Assembly (NCBI GenBank): GCA_028709785.1
Contig: JAQUTK010000019.1
Coordinates: 1 to 64,000, forward strand
DNA length: 64,000 nt
DNA from: Bacteroidales bacterium
GTDB taxonomy: Bacteria; Bacteroidota; Bacteroidia; Bacteroidales; JAQUTK01
Reading direction: 5' to 3'
In this document: piece by piece, positions 1-9,584 of the stretch
Numbering within the stretch: position 1 is the stretch's first letter
Layout of the letters: each line of letters opens with the position of its first letter
Translations under genes and position numbers: made by a program
The notes under the pieces: model-generated
What the model saw: the letters and a program-made list of their open reading frames with translations, nothing else
Told to the model about the DNA's origin: nothing
The model's database searches: none

Positions 1-50
1 GTATAGGCGGTAACGTCACAGCCGAGCAGTACTAATCGCCCGAGTCTTTA
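1..50 (+). rRNA. 23S ribosomal RNA, 3' end (truncated by window)
   Basis: 'gccgagcagtactaatcgcccgagtcttt' matches the conserved 23S 3' terminus; followed by 5S. Confidence 0.85.
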
Positions 51-104
51 GCTTTCAGTGCGATGCTAATGTATTAGAATCAACTTACATCATGTCTCGA
101 TATT

Positions 105-212
<108 letters not shown>

Positions 213-220
213 CCTTTTTT

Positions 221-264
221 GAGAGTCCCTTATGTAGAGATACGTAAGGGACTCTTGCTTTTTG
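221..264 (+). terminator. rRNA operon terminator
   Basis: agagtccctta / taagggactct inverted repeat followed by a T-rich stretch. Confidence 0.8.
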
Positions 265-351
265 TGCCAAAGCTCATTCACTCAATCCGGATGCGAATTC
301 CTTGATTGGATTAAGACTGAACAGTGAAAGTGTTGTAATGGACTCTGATGT

Positions 352-717
352 TTAGAGCGCGGTGATAGTAGATTCTGCTCGTAATTGAAGAGTCACCAGA
401 TTGGCTTCTAATAGCCATATCTTAGCGTTTGCATCTGTAGTAATATATGTACCCACTGTCATGGATAAGTTGTCAAAGATTGAAAGCTGGTTGTCCTGTT
501 CCTGGTTTCTTTGAAGAGTGAGTACTATTTCCTGACAGGTGAATGGAATGGAAGGTGTTATGGGAATAAGTATGCCATTATAAAACAGCGTGTGCTCAAT
601 CTCTTCTGTTAAAGGATGTATTACTAATGAGCTGCTGCCCCTTTCAATGTATGACTTATGGAATATCAAATCTTTGCCGGCAAATACATAGTGCGCAGCA
701 TATCGTGGAAGATTCAT
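352..717 (-). CDS. hypothetical protein
   Basis: 121-aa ORF abutting the DUF4296-like lipoprotein gene on the same strand. Confidence 0.55.
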   Translation of the reverse strand: MNLPRYAAHYVFAGKDLIFHKSYIERGSSSLVIHPLTEEIEHTLFYNGILIPITPSIPFTCQEIVLTLQRNQEQDNQLSIFDNLSMTVGTYITTDANAKIWLLEANLVTLQLRAESTITAL

Positions 718-1526
718 TACCAGATGCTTAGTTCTTCTTTATGGAGGTATCTGTTAAGCTGTATGCTGTCGAATGCCATAAACTTCTGGAACAGTTGCTC
801 TCTCTTAAAGCTTACGTTACCGTTTACTTTCATCAGGTTCATCTTATTATTCACAACCATTTTAATCCAGTAAGTTCTGCTTCTGAATAGTTCAATCTCT
901 CTTGTTTCAACAGAGTCTTTTCCTGTTGAGTCATTGAGATAGGTCAATGAAAGAGTCATTTTGGGGTTTGAAAGCGCGTTCCCATCCTGGATGAAGTGTG
1001 CTTTTACCGAGAAAACCAACGTGTCAAGGGGATGAACCTCCGAACCGGTAATAATATCAAACGCTATTTCTTTTTTGAGCAAGAGGTCCAGATTCGTGTA
1101 GCAGGAAGGAATCTTTAGCAAGTTGATACTGTCTTTCCGGTCTTGAAGTACTGTTACAGATGATGAATCTCCTCTTGTTGTTCCATTCATAGCCAGCTCT
1201 TTCTGCTCATTTAACCGTCGTTCTACATTGTCGCAGATGACTAAAAACTCTTTTAGATTTTTTCCATACCAGCTTATTGTAGAGTCATAATCCTCTTTTT
1301 TGATATGATATTTTGTAAGAATGAATTCTTCCTGTCTTTTCTTTACTTTTTCTTCCCTAACTATCACACTGTCATGATTCAGGTTGTAAGCAGCCATCGC
1401 ATCTGAGATATACAGTTCATACATCACATTTTCCAGCTGTTTGGCAGAAAGAGGTGGTTTGTTGTCAGTGCAAGAGACCATCCAAACAAATGCAAAAAGC
1501 AAAAGTGTTAGTTGTCTGATATTCAT
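717..1526 (-). CDS. DUF4296-like lipoprotein
   Basis: From internal Met MNIRQLTLLLFAFVWMVSC: lipobox-type signal peptide; downstream of lspA as in other Bacteroidales. Confidence 0.7.
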   Translation of the reverse strand: MNIRQLTLLLFAFVWMVSCTDNKPPLSAKQLENVMYELYISDAMAAYNLNHDSVIVREEKVKKRQEEFILTKYHIKKEDYDSTISWYGKNLKEFLVICDNVERRLNEQKELAMNGTTRGDSSSVTVLQDRKDSINLLKIPSCYTNLDLLLKKEIAFDIITGSEVHPLDTLVFSVKAHFIQDGNALSNPKMTLSLTYLNDSTGKDSVETREIELFRSRTYWIKMVVNNKMNLMKVNGNVSFKREQLFQKFMAFDSIQLNRYLHKEELSIW

Positions 1527-1536
1527 GTGACAGAGA

Positions 1537-2208
1537 TTAGTCTGAAGTTTTGGTGGTTTCGTTCCCTTTTTTGGAGTGATCATCTGAAAGATATTCTCTG
1601 TAGAAGATGATTATGCTGAATATGCCACATGTAATCGAGCTATCAGCGATATTGAATATGGGGCGGAAAAAGACAAAAGAGTCGCCACCCCAGAAGGGAA
1701 CCCAATCAGGGAATGTTGTTTCGATGAGTGGAAAGTAGAGCATGTCGACCACTTTGCCATGTAACCAAGGCGCGTAACCTCCCATCTCCGGAAGAATAGT
1801 GGCTACCTGGCCATAGCTATGTGAGAAAAGTTGTCCGTAAAAGACACAATCGATAATATTACCGGTTGCTCCGGCAAAAATTGCAGCTATGGAAATTATA
1901 TATCCTATTTTGTATTCTTTCTTTATGCAAACGGCGAGATACCAAATCAGTACTCCCATAGCAATCAATCGGAAAGAAGTCAGGAATAGCTTGTCGAAAA
2001 GTTCCATTCCGAAAGCCATTCCCGGATTTTCTGTGAAGTAGATGTAAAACCAGTCAGTCACATGAAAACTATCGTTTATCATCATGTGTGTCTTTACCCA
2101 GATTTTGACCAATTGATCGATGATCAGGATCACAAGAGGAACACCAATGGCAACGCTAATTCTTTTTGTTTTCAGAGACATTCGATTATTTCTTTTCTTT
2201 TGCGTCAA
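1537..2208 (-). CDS. lspA: lipoprotein signal peptidase (signal peptidase II)
   Basis: Multi-TM protein with LspA motifs (ENPGMAFG, GNIIDCVFYG, FNIADSSI). Confidence 0.95.
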   Translation of the reverse strand: MTQKKRNNRMSLKTKRISVAIGVPLVILIIDQLVKIWVKTHMMINDSFHVTDWFYIYFTENPGMAFGMELFDKLFLTSFRLIAMGVLIWYLAVCIKKEYKIGYIISIAAIFAGATGNIIDCVFYGQLFSHSYGQVATILPEMGGYAPWLHGKVVDMLYFPLIETTFPDWVPFWGGDSFVFFRPIFNIADSSITCGIFSIIIFYREYLSDDHSKKGNETTKTSD

Positions 2209-2560
2209 TGCTTAATGTAGCATGAGGTACTGCGCGTAATCTTTCCTTGGGTATTAGTTTACCCGTTTCACGGCATACACCATACGTCTTGTTTTCGATA
2301 CGAATTAAAGCAGCTTCCAGATTCTGGATAAACTTCATCTGACGTTGAGCCATTCTTCCTGATTCTTCTTTGTTCAGCGTGTTGGCACCTTCTTCCAGAA
2401 CCTTAAATGTTGGCGACGTATCAATAATATCATTCCCATCAGTATTCATGATACTGGCACGAAGAAGATCATAGTCCATATATGCTTTTTCCAGCTTCTC
2501 AAGGATAATCTGTTTGAACTCTTGCAATTCTTCATCGGAATATCTTGTTCTTTCTTCCAT
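2186..2560 (-). CDS. TraR/DksA family transcriptional regulator
   Basis: TYGVCRETGKLIPKERLRAVPHATLSI signature with only one zinc-finger Cys retained. Confidence 0.9.
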   Translation of the reverse strand: MEERTRYSDEELQEFKQIILEKLEKAYMDYDLLRASIMNTDGNDIIDTSPTFKVLEEGANTLNKEESGRMAQRQMKFIQNLEAALIRIENKTYGVCRETGKLIPKERLRAVPHATLSIDAKEKK

Positions 2561-2616
2561 GATGTATGTTTGTTAAACTTTTAATTTCGACAAAAGTACT
2601 TTATTTACAATAATAA

Positions 2617-5600
2617 TCAAGCTTTTTCAATTGAAATCATCACATTGAAATCTTCAAAGTTGAGTTCTGTTCCTTCGGTCAGTTTCTCTACTGTTATAAT
2701 GTCTGTAGCAAGTGTCTGTGAAGCAATGTATTCTTTGTAAGCAATCAAAGCATTCGTAATATTTGGATTATCCAGAATCAGTACACGGATTTTATCTGTG
2801 ATTTCAAAACCGCTTGATTTACGGATATTTTGGATTCTATTGACGAGTTCGCGGGCGATTCCTTCTTTTTGTAATTCATCAGTTACTGTAATATCCAAAG
2901 CAACAGTCAGGTTTCCTTCGTTAGACACAAGCCATCCCGGAATATCTTCAGAGATGATTTCCACATCATCAAGATTGACAAGTGCTTCTTGTCCTTCCAC
3001 CTTGAAAAGAAACGAACCGTTCTTTTCAAAGGATATAATGTCTTGCTGCGACATGTCTGTGATGATTGCAGCCAGTTGTTTCATGATCTTGCCATACTTT
3101 GGTCCAAGTTTCTTGAAATCAGGTTTTATCCGTTTCACGAGTATTCCTGCAGCATTGTCCACATACTTGAGCTCTTTTACGTTCACTTCATTCAGTATCA
3201 GCTTTTTCACCGATTCAATATTGTTCTTTTGAACCTCGTCAATGGCAGGTACCATGATTGTTGAGAGCGGTTGGCGGACTTTGATGTTTACTTTACGTCT
3301 TAATGCCAATACCATGGAAGAAATACTTTGTGCAATCTCCATCTGTTCCTCGAGAGGTTTGTTGATCATCGCTTCATCGGCAACAGGGAAATTGGAAAGA
3401 TGAACAGAGAGTGCATTGTCCCGTCCGGTTACGGATGTCAAATCCAAGAACAACTTGTCGGCATAGAAAGGAGAAATTGGAGCCATCAGTTTGGCGATAG
3501 TTTCCAGACAAGCATAGAGCGTCTGGTAGGCTGACAATTTATCTGTGGTCATTTCTCCACCCCAGAATCTTCTTCTGTTCAGACGAACATACCAGTTACT
3601 CAAATTGTCATTGACAAAATCCTGAATAGCCCGACCTGCACGTGAAGGTTCGTAGTTGGCAAGGTTTTCATCAACCTCTTTGATCAAAGAGTTTAGCAAA
3701 GAGATAATCCACCGGTCAATTTCTGGCCTTTCTGCAACGGGAATCTCTGCCTCTTGATAATTAAATCCATCCACATTTGCATATAAAGCAAAGAATGAAT
3801 AGGTATTATACAAGGTGCCAAAGAATTTACGACGAACTTCCTCTACACCCTCTACGTCAAATTTCAGGTTATCCCACGGAGCCGCATTAGTCATCATGTA
3901 CCAACGCAAAGGATCTGAACCATATTTCTCGATTGTAGCAAAAGGATCTACGGCATTTCCTAGTCTCTTCGACATCTTATTACCGTTCTTATCGAGTACT
4001 AATCCATTGGAAATTACATTTTTGAACGCGCAGCTACCTTTTACCATTGTCGAAATGGCATGAAGCGTGAAGAACCATCCGCGTGTCTGGTCCACGCCTT
4101 CATTGATAAAGTCTGCCGGGTAGACATTACCGCTATCCAGGAGATCTTTATTCTCAAATGGATAATGTATTTGAGCAAAAGGCATAGCTCCGGAGTCAAA
4201 CCAAACATCGATAAGATCCATTTCACGTCTCATTGGTTTGCCGTCCTCAGAAACTAAAACAATATCATCCACATAGGGGCGGTGCAGATCAATCAGATCA
4301 TAATTCTCTTTTGAATAAACACCCGGTTTAAAATTCTTATAAGGATTGTCCTTCATCACTCCGGCGGCTACAGCTTTGTTGATTTCATTATAAAGCTCTT
4401 CCACCGAACCTATACACTTCTCCGTTCTTTTATCCTCAGTGCGCCAGATAGGTAGGGGAGTACCCCAATAACGTGAACGGCTCAGATTCCAATCATTCAG
4501 ATTTTCCAGCCATTTGCCAAACCGTCCTGTTCCGGTAGACTCCGGTTTCCAGTTGATGGTGTTGTTTAACGCAATCATCTTCTCTTTAGCCTTTGTCGAT
4601 TTGATAAACCAACTGTCCAAAGGATAATAGAGGATCGGCTTGTCTGTTCTCCAGCAATGTGGATAATTATGTACATGCTTCTCAATATGGAATGCCAAGT
4701 TAGCCGCTTTCAGGTCCATGCAGATACTGATGTCAAGTGTTTCATCTTTATCTGTGAGATTAGGATCGTAGTCGTTTTTTACAAACCGGCCTTCATACCG
4801 TTTATAGAGTTCAGTGTTGATGTTTGACTTGATAAATTCATCGTCCAGTTCACTTAACAGATAAAATTTACCTGTGAGGTCAACATGTGGACGTTTCTCT
4901 CCATTCTTCGTGATGAGTTGAATCGGAGGTACGCCGGCAGCTTGAGCTACGCGTGCGTCATCAGCACCAAAGGTGTTGGCAATGTGAACAATACCCGTTC
5001 CATCTTCTGTCGTGACATAATCTCCCGGAATGACTCTGAAAGCGCCTTCGCCCGGATATATCCAAGGCAAAAGTTGCTCGTATTCCATTCCAAGCAAGTC
5101 TGCGCCTTTGTATTCTGCAACGACTTTGAAGGGAATCAGTTTGTCTCCTTGTTTGTAATCTTCCAAAGCAAGGTTTGATGTTTTTGCATTAAAATGTGCG
5201 TTAACCAGATCTTTGGCCAATATCACCGTGATTGGCAGTCCTGTATACGCATTATAAGTCTGTACCGCAACGTATGTGATCTTAGTACCGACACACAGGG
5301 AGGTGTTTGAAGGTAAAGTCCATGGAGTGGTTGTCCAGGCCAGGAAGTAGGGAGTACCCCAGGCACTCATTTCCGGCTTGGCATTTTTTATCTTAAACTG
5401 AGCAACAACCGTTGTATCTTTGACATCCCGATAGCAACCAGGTTGGTTCAGCTCATGCGAACTGAGTCCGGTGCCTGCTGCCGGTGAATAGGGTTGAATG
5501 GTGTATCCTTTATATAGATATCCGTTTTTGTATAGTTCCTTTAATAACCACCAAAGAGTCTCGATATATCGGTTATCATAGGTAATATATGGGTCGTCCA

Positions 5601-6036
5601 TATTGACCCAATAGCCCATTTGCTGAGTCAGATTCTCCCATTCTTTGGTATATTTCATCACATCTTTGCGACATGCTGCATTATAATCCTGTACAGAAAT
5701 AGTCTTTCCAATATCTTCTTTTGTAATACCTAAAGATTTTTCAACACCAAGTTCGACGGGCAGTCCATGTGTATCCCAGCCTGCTTTTCTGTTTACCTGA
5801 TACCCTTTCATGGTTTTGTATCTGTTGATCAGGTCTTTGATAGTACGCGCCATTACATGGTGGATGCCCGGCATGCCATTGGCTGATGGAGGCCCTTCGT
5901 AAAACACAAAAGAGGGAGCCCCTTCGCGGATTTCTATACTCTTGCGGAAAACGTTTTCTTGTTCCCATTTAGTCAATATTTCCTTATTGATCTCAGAAAG
6001 ATTGAACTGACCGTACTCGGTAAATTTCTTACCCAT
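2617..6036 (-). CDS. ileS: isoleucine--tRNA ligase
   Basis: 1139 aa; YEGPPSANGMPGIHH (HIGH region), KMSKRLGN (KMSKS). Confidence 0.98.
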   Translation of the reverse strand: MGKKFTEYGQFNLSEINKEILTKWEQENVFRKSIEIREGAPSFVFYEGPPSANGMPGIHHVMARTIKDLINRYKTMKGYQVNRKAGWDTHGLPVELGVEKSLGITKEDIGKTISVQDYNAACRKDVMKYTKEWENLTQQMGYWVNMDDPYITYDNRYIETLWWLLKELYKNGYLYKGYTIQPYSPAAGTGLSSHELNQPGCYRDVKDTTVVAQFKIKNAKPEMSAWGTPYFLAWTTTPWTLPSNTSLCVGTKITYVAVQTYNAYTGLPITVILAKDLVNAHFNAKTSNLALEDYKQGDKLIPFKVVAEYKGADLLGMEYEQLLPWIYPGEGAFRVIPGDYVTTEDGTGIVHIANTFGADDARVAQAAGVPPIQLITKNGEKRPHVDLTGKFYLLSELDDEFIKSNINTELYKRYEGRFVKNDYDPNLTDKDETLDISICMDLKAANLAFHIEKHVHNYPHCWRTDKPILYYPLDSWFIKSTKAKEKMIALNNTINWKPESTGTGRFGKWLENLNDWNLSRSRYWGTPLPIWRTEDKRTEKCIGSVEELYNEINKAVAAGVMKDNPYKNFKPGVYSKENYDLIDLHRPYVDDIVLVSEDGKPMRREMDLIDVWFDSGAMPFAQIHYPFENKDLLDSGNVYPADFINEGVDQTRGWFFTLHAISTMVKGSCAFKNVISNGLVLDKNGNKMSKRLGNAVDPFATIEKYGSDPLRWYMMTNAAPWDNLKFDVEGVEEVRRKFFGTLYNTYSFFALYANVDGFNYQEAEIPVAERPEIDRWIISLLNSLIKEVDENLANYEPSRAGRAIQDFVNDNLSNWYVRLNRRRFWGGEMTTDKLSAYQTLYACLETIAKLMAPISPFYADKLFLDLTSVTGRDNALSVHLSNFPVADEAMINKPLEEQMEIAQSISSMVLALRRKVNIKVRQPLSTIMVPAIDEVQKNNIESVKKLILNEVNVKELKYVDNAAGILVKRIKPDFKKLGPKYGKIMKQLAAIITDMSQQDIISFEKNGSFLFKVEGQEALVNLDDVEIISEDIPGWLVSNEGNLTVALDITVTDELQKEGIARELVNRIQNIRKSSGFEITDKIRVLILDNPNITNALIAYKEYIASQTLATDIITVEKLTEGTELNFEDFNVMISIEKA

Positions 6037-6177
6037 ATTTCTTTAGTTTTTTTACTGTTGCTCAGAAAATTGCTGCAAAAGTACAAAAAAAACGCTTTCA
6101 GAGTCAAGCTACCCGCCTATTTTCATTGGATATAGATTAGTTTTAAGTGAAACGACCAATATATAAGCAATTTATTT

Positions 6178-6216
6178 AAAAAAATGAGCACTTACACGAA
6201 AAGGTGTAAGTGCTCA
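6178..6216 (-). terminator. Rho-independent terminator of the HU gene
   Basis: TGAGCACTTACAC-GAAAAG-GTGTAAGTGCTCA 13-bp stem followed by a U-tract on the minus strand. Confidence 0.85.
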
Positions 6217-6239
6217 GATAATATAGTTTGAGTTCAGCC

Positions 6240-6548
6240 TCAGATTGATTCCGCTAATTCATTACCGGCTTTGAATTTGACAACCTTTTTGGCTGGGATC
6301 TGAATCTTTTGTTTGTTGGAAGGATTAATACCCGTTCTGGCGCTTCTTGTTGATATAGAGAATGTACCAAAGCCGACTAAAGTCAGTTTGTCACCACTTT
6401 TCAAAGTGCCAGATACACTTTGGATGAATGCATCCAATGCTTTTTTTGAATCTACCTTGCTAAGACCTGAAGTTTTAGCCATTGCATCAATAAGTCCCGA
6501 TTTGTTCATGATAGTACAATTTAGAGTTAGTAATATGTTAATAATCAA
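6240..6548 (-). CDS. HU family DNA-binding protein
   Basis: MNKSGLIDAMAKTSGLSKVDSKKALDAF...GFGTFSISTRSARTGINPSNKQKIQIPAKKVVKFKAGNELAE. Confidence 0.95.
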   Translation of the reverse strand: MIINILLTLNCTIMNKSGLIDAMAKTSGLSKVDSKKALDAFIQSVSGTLKSGDKLTLVGFGTFSISTRSARTGINPSNKQKIQIPAKKVVKFKAGNELAESI

Positions 6549-6669
6549 CGTACAAATATAAGATATTTATATCTGTCCCCATCTAAAAAGGGTTAAATAT
6601 TCGGAATCTGGTAGTTTTTTATTCAAAACAGCATCTCTTATTGGGTAAATTGGTGTCAAAAGCTTACTT

Positions 6670-7413
6670 TTGCATCCAAAAATAAGAAATATGTTTCAGG
6701 GAAATAACAGTTTTTTTTCTCAGATGCCGGTTGTAACAAAGAATCTGATCATCGTCAATGTATTGGTTTGGTTCTCTTCTATCACATTGGCGCGGGTAAT
6801 TGACATTGATTTGTACAGATATCTCGGACTCCATTTTGTAGTCGGAGGCCATTTTCTTCCTTCCCAATTGGTTACATACATGTTTATGCACGATTCTCAG
6901 TCGTTTTCACATCTCTTTTTTAATATGTTTTCGGTCTGGATGTTTGGACGTGCGCTGGAATCAATCTGGGGGGCAAAGCGTTTCCTTATTTTCTATTTTG
7001 TGACCGGTATTGGAGCCGGAATCATTCAGGAGATTGCCTGGCTGTTTGAATATTGTCAGCTTGTATTCTCGGATTTGCAGCTTGTAAATGTCATAGGTGA
7101 AGGTGTAATACCCATTGCCGATTTCCTGGGACAGTTGAATACGGTTGGCGCTTCAGGTGCAGTTTTCGGCTTGTTGATGGCTTTTGGGATGCTTTTCCCC
7201 AACGCTGAACTGTTTATTATGTTTATACCTATTCCTATAAAGGCAAAATATTTCGTTTTTTTCTACGGATTGATTGAACTGATAGGTGGTGTCTCTCAAT
7301 TCTCTTTTGATAACATTGCACACTTTGCGCATTTGGGAGGTATGTTGTTTGGTTATATCTTAATTGTTTATTGGAGGAGAAAAGGATATGGCAGGGGGCC
7401 GATTTATTTCTGA
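6670..7413 (+). CDS. rhomboid family intramembrane serine protease
   Basis: Multi-TM, GASGAVFG catalytic Ser motif, HLFFNMFSVWMFG, AHFAHLGGM His motif. Confidence 0.92.
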   Translation: MHPKIRNMFQGNNSFFSQMPVVTKNLIIVNVLVWFSSITLARVIDIDLYRYLGLHFVVGGHFLPSQLVTYMFMHDSQSFSHLFFNMFSVWMFGRALESIWGAKRFLIFYFVTGIGAGIIQEIAWLFEYCQLVFSDLQLVNVIGEGVIPIADFLGQLNTVGASGAVFGLLMAFGMLFPNAELFIMFIPIPIKAKYFVFFYGLIELIGGVSQFSFDNIAHFAHLGGMLFGYILIVYWRRKGYGRGPIYF

Positions 7414-8308
7414 TCGTATGAATGGATTGCATTCTCTGTTTGCGTTTTTCAAAAGAGGAACGACACTCATGCGCCTCATTTATATCAATGTGGGCGTTTT
7501 TTTGATTACACGATTGGCTGTGGTTTTCTTGCGGCTATTCAATATAGATTACTCATTTTTACTCAATCTCGAGTTGCCTGCCAGCGTTTTGTCTTTTCTC
7601 ACACACCCGTGGACATTGTTTACCTATATGTTTTTGCATGAAGAGATCATGCATCTGTTCTTTAACATGTTGTGGTTCTACTGGTTTGGCAAACTATTCC
7701 TTCAGTTCTTTAATCAGAAACAGTTGACCGTACTTTATTTATTTGGAGGAATTTCCGGCGGACTACTTTATGTTTTAGCGTATAATTTATTCCCTTTCTT
7801 CGATGGATATGAGGCGCATAGTTATTTGATTGGAGCCTCTGCTGCCATTCTCGCAATTGTGATTGGTGTTGCTTCTTATGCTCCAACTACCAAGCTCAAT
7901 CTGATGTTTATAGGGGAAGTGTCTTTACGAACGATTGCGATTGTAACCGTACTTATTGATCTGTTAAGCATAACATCGGAAAATGCCGGCGGACATTGGG
8001 CACATCTTGGTGGTATTCTTATCGGGTTTGTGTACGGATCGATGATGAAAAACGGCTATGATCTGACCCGCTTTTTTGTGCAAAGATTTGAGTCAGTTCT
8101 CTCTTTCTTCTCCAGATCAAGAGATCGGAAGCCGAAAATGAAAGTTACCTATCAGGATGTTCGTCGCGAATCAGATTGGGATTATAATGCACGCAAGCAA
8201 AATGAAGAGAAGGATATTGATCTTATTTTGGACAAAATAAAAAAGTCAGGTTACGAAAGTCTTTCTGCGGATGAGAAAAAGCGGTTATTTGACTCAAGCA
8301 AATCCTGA
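7388..8308 (+). CDS. rhomboid family intramembrane serine protease (second copy)
   Basis: HLFFNMLWFYWFG, GASAAI, GHWAHLGGI motifs; start overlaps the previous rhomboid. Confidence 0.9.
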   Translation: MAGGRFISDRMNGLHSLFAFFKRGTTLMRLIYINVGVFLITRLAVVFLRLFNIDYSFLLNLELPASVLSFLTHPWTLFTYMFLHEEIMHLFFNMLWFYWFGKLFLQFFNQKQLTVLYLFGGISGGLLYVLAYNLFPFFDGYEAHSYLIGASAAILAIVIGVASYAPTTKLNLMFIGEVSLRTIAIVTVLIDLLSITSENAGGHWAHLGGILIGFVYGSMMKNGYDLTRFFVQRFESVLSFFSRSRDRKPKMKVTYQDVRRESDWDYNARKQNEEKDIDLILDKIKKSGYESLSADEKKRLFDSSKS

Positions 8309-8312
8309 TACG

Positions 8313-9407
8313 ATGGATTTAATCAAGAAAATTTTGAGAGGAGGTCTTGTACTGATTAATGGAGGAGTGGCTTTTTTGCTGCTACTTTCATTGCTCTCTC
8401 CATTTATTAATCCGGATCTATTTTTACTACCCTCTTTTTTAGGAATAACATTTCCGTTTTGGGTTCTGCTTAATCTTGCTTTTCTGGTTTTCTGGATCTG
8501 TAAGTGGAGAATATACTTTCTGATTTCCTTTTGTGTTTTATTGCTTTCCATACCTCAATTGTCAAATTATTTTCCGCTGCATCATCAGAAAGAGGTGCCT
8601 TCCAAAGCGATAAAATTGATGACATACAATTGTATGTGCTTTAGCGATATGGATAAAAAGATGGATAGAGACGATAATATTTTAAACTATATTGCCCGGA
8701 GTAATGCCGATATTGTCTGTTTGCAGGAGTATATGTTTGCAACAGCACGATATTGGAACTTCGACGAGAAGTATATTCGCCACATATTGAGAAAGTATCC
8801 ATATTATAAGTTTGTGCCTAAAGGAAAGGGGGATAATGTTTCGTATGGTATTGCCTGTTTTTCGAAATTTCCTATCACAAAAGTGGAACGCATTTCATTT
8901 GAAAGTAATTATAATTTGTCTGCAGCATTTACAGTTAAAATACGAAAGGATAAGTCGATAAAGATACTTAATAATCATCTCGAGTCTTTCAAATTGACGA
9001 AAGAAGACAAGGAAGTATACAGCCAGACTATCAAGTCACTGGATACTGAATCTATTGACGAGGTAAAAACAAATTTGCTATCCAAGATGGGTGTTGCTTA
9101 TAAACTACGTGCAAAGCAAGCCGATATCCTTCGCGAATATATTGATAAGCAGGATAAGGATCTGATCGTTTGTGGCGATTTCAATGATACCCCTGTTTCA
9201 TATACTTACCATACGATCCGCCAGAATATGAAAGATGCTTTTGGTAGCACCGGGTTGGGTATGGGAACGACATTCAACAGCCATTTCATATACTTTCGAA
9301 TTGATCATATACTCTATAGCCCGACAATCAAAGCCTACAATTGCAAGGTAAACAAGGTCAAATACTCTGATCACTATCCTGTGACATGTTATTTTGAAAT
9401 TCCATAA
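8313..9407 (+). CDS. endonuclease/exonuclease/phosphatase family protein with N-terminal TM segments
   Basis: TYNCMCFS, DIVCLQEY, VCGDFNDTP, SDHYPV motifs. Confidence 0.88.
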   Translation: MDLIKKILRGGLVLINGGVAFLLLLSLLSPFINPDLFLLPSFLGITFPFWVLLNLAFLVFWICKWRIYFLISFCVLLLSIPQLSNYFPLHHQKEVPSKAIKLMTYNCMCFSDMDKKMDRDDNILNYIARSNADIVCLQEYMFATARYWNFDEKYIRHILRKYPYYKFVPKGKGDNVSYGIACFSKFPITKVERISFESNYNLSAAFTVKIRKDKSIKILNNHLESFKLTKEDKEVYSQTIKSLDTESIDEVKTNLLSKMGVAYKLRAKQADILREYIDKQDKDLIVCGDFNDTPVSYTYHTIRQNMKDAFGSTGLGMGTTFNSHFIYFRIDHILYSPTIKAYNCKVNKVKYSDHYPVTCYFEIP

Positions 9408-9584
9408 ACAGATAGATAAAGAGTCCTTTTGATGATTGCAACTCTTATTTTAAAGCAAAAATGAAGTTCTTTCTTACTATTGTTGAGAAATATTTAAAGC
9501 TAAAGGTGGTTTGAAGAAGAAAATAAGCTATATTTGCACGCTCATATAAAAAATATTAATAGATAACATAATTAGAAATTCGAC

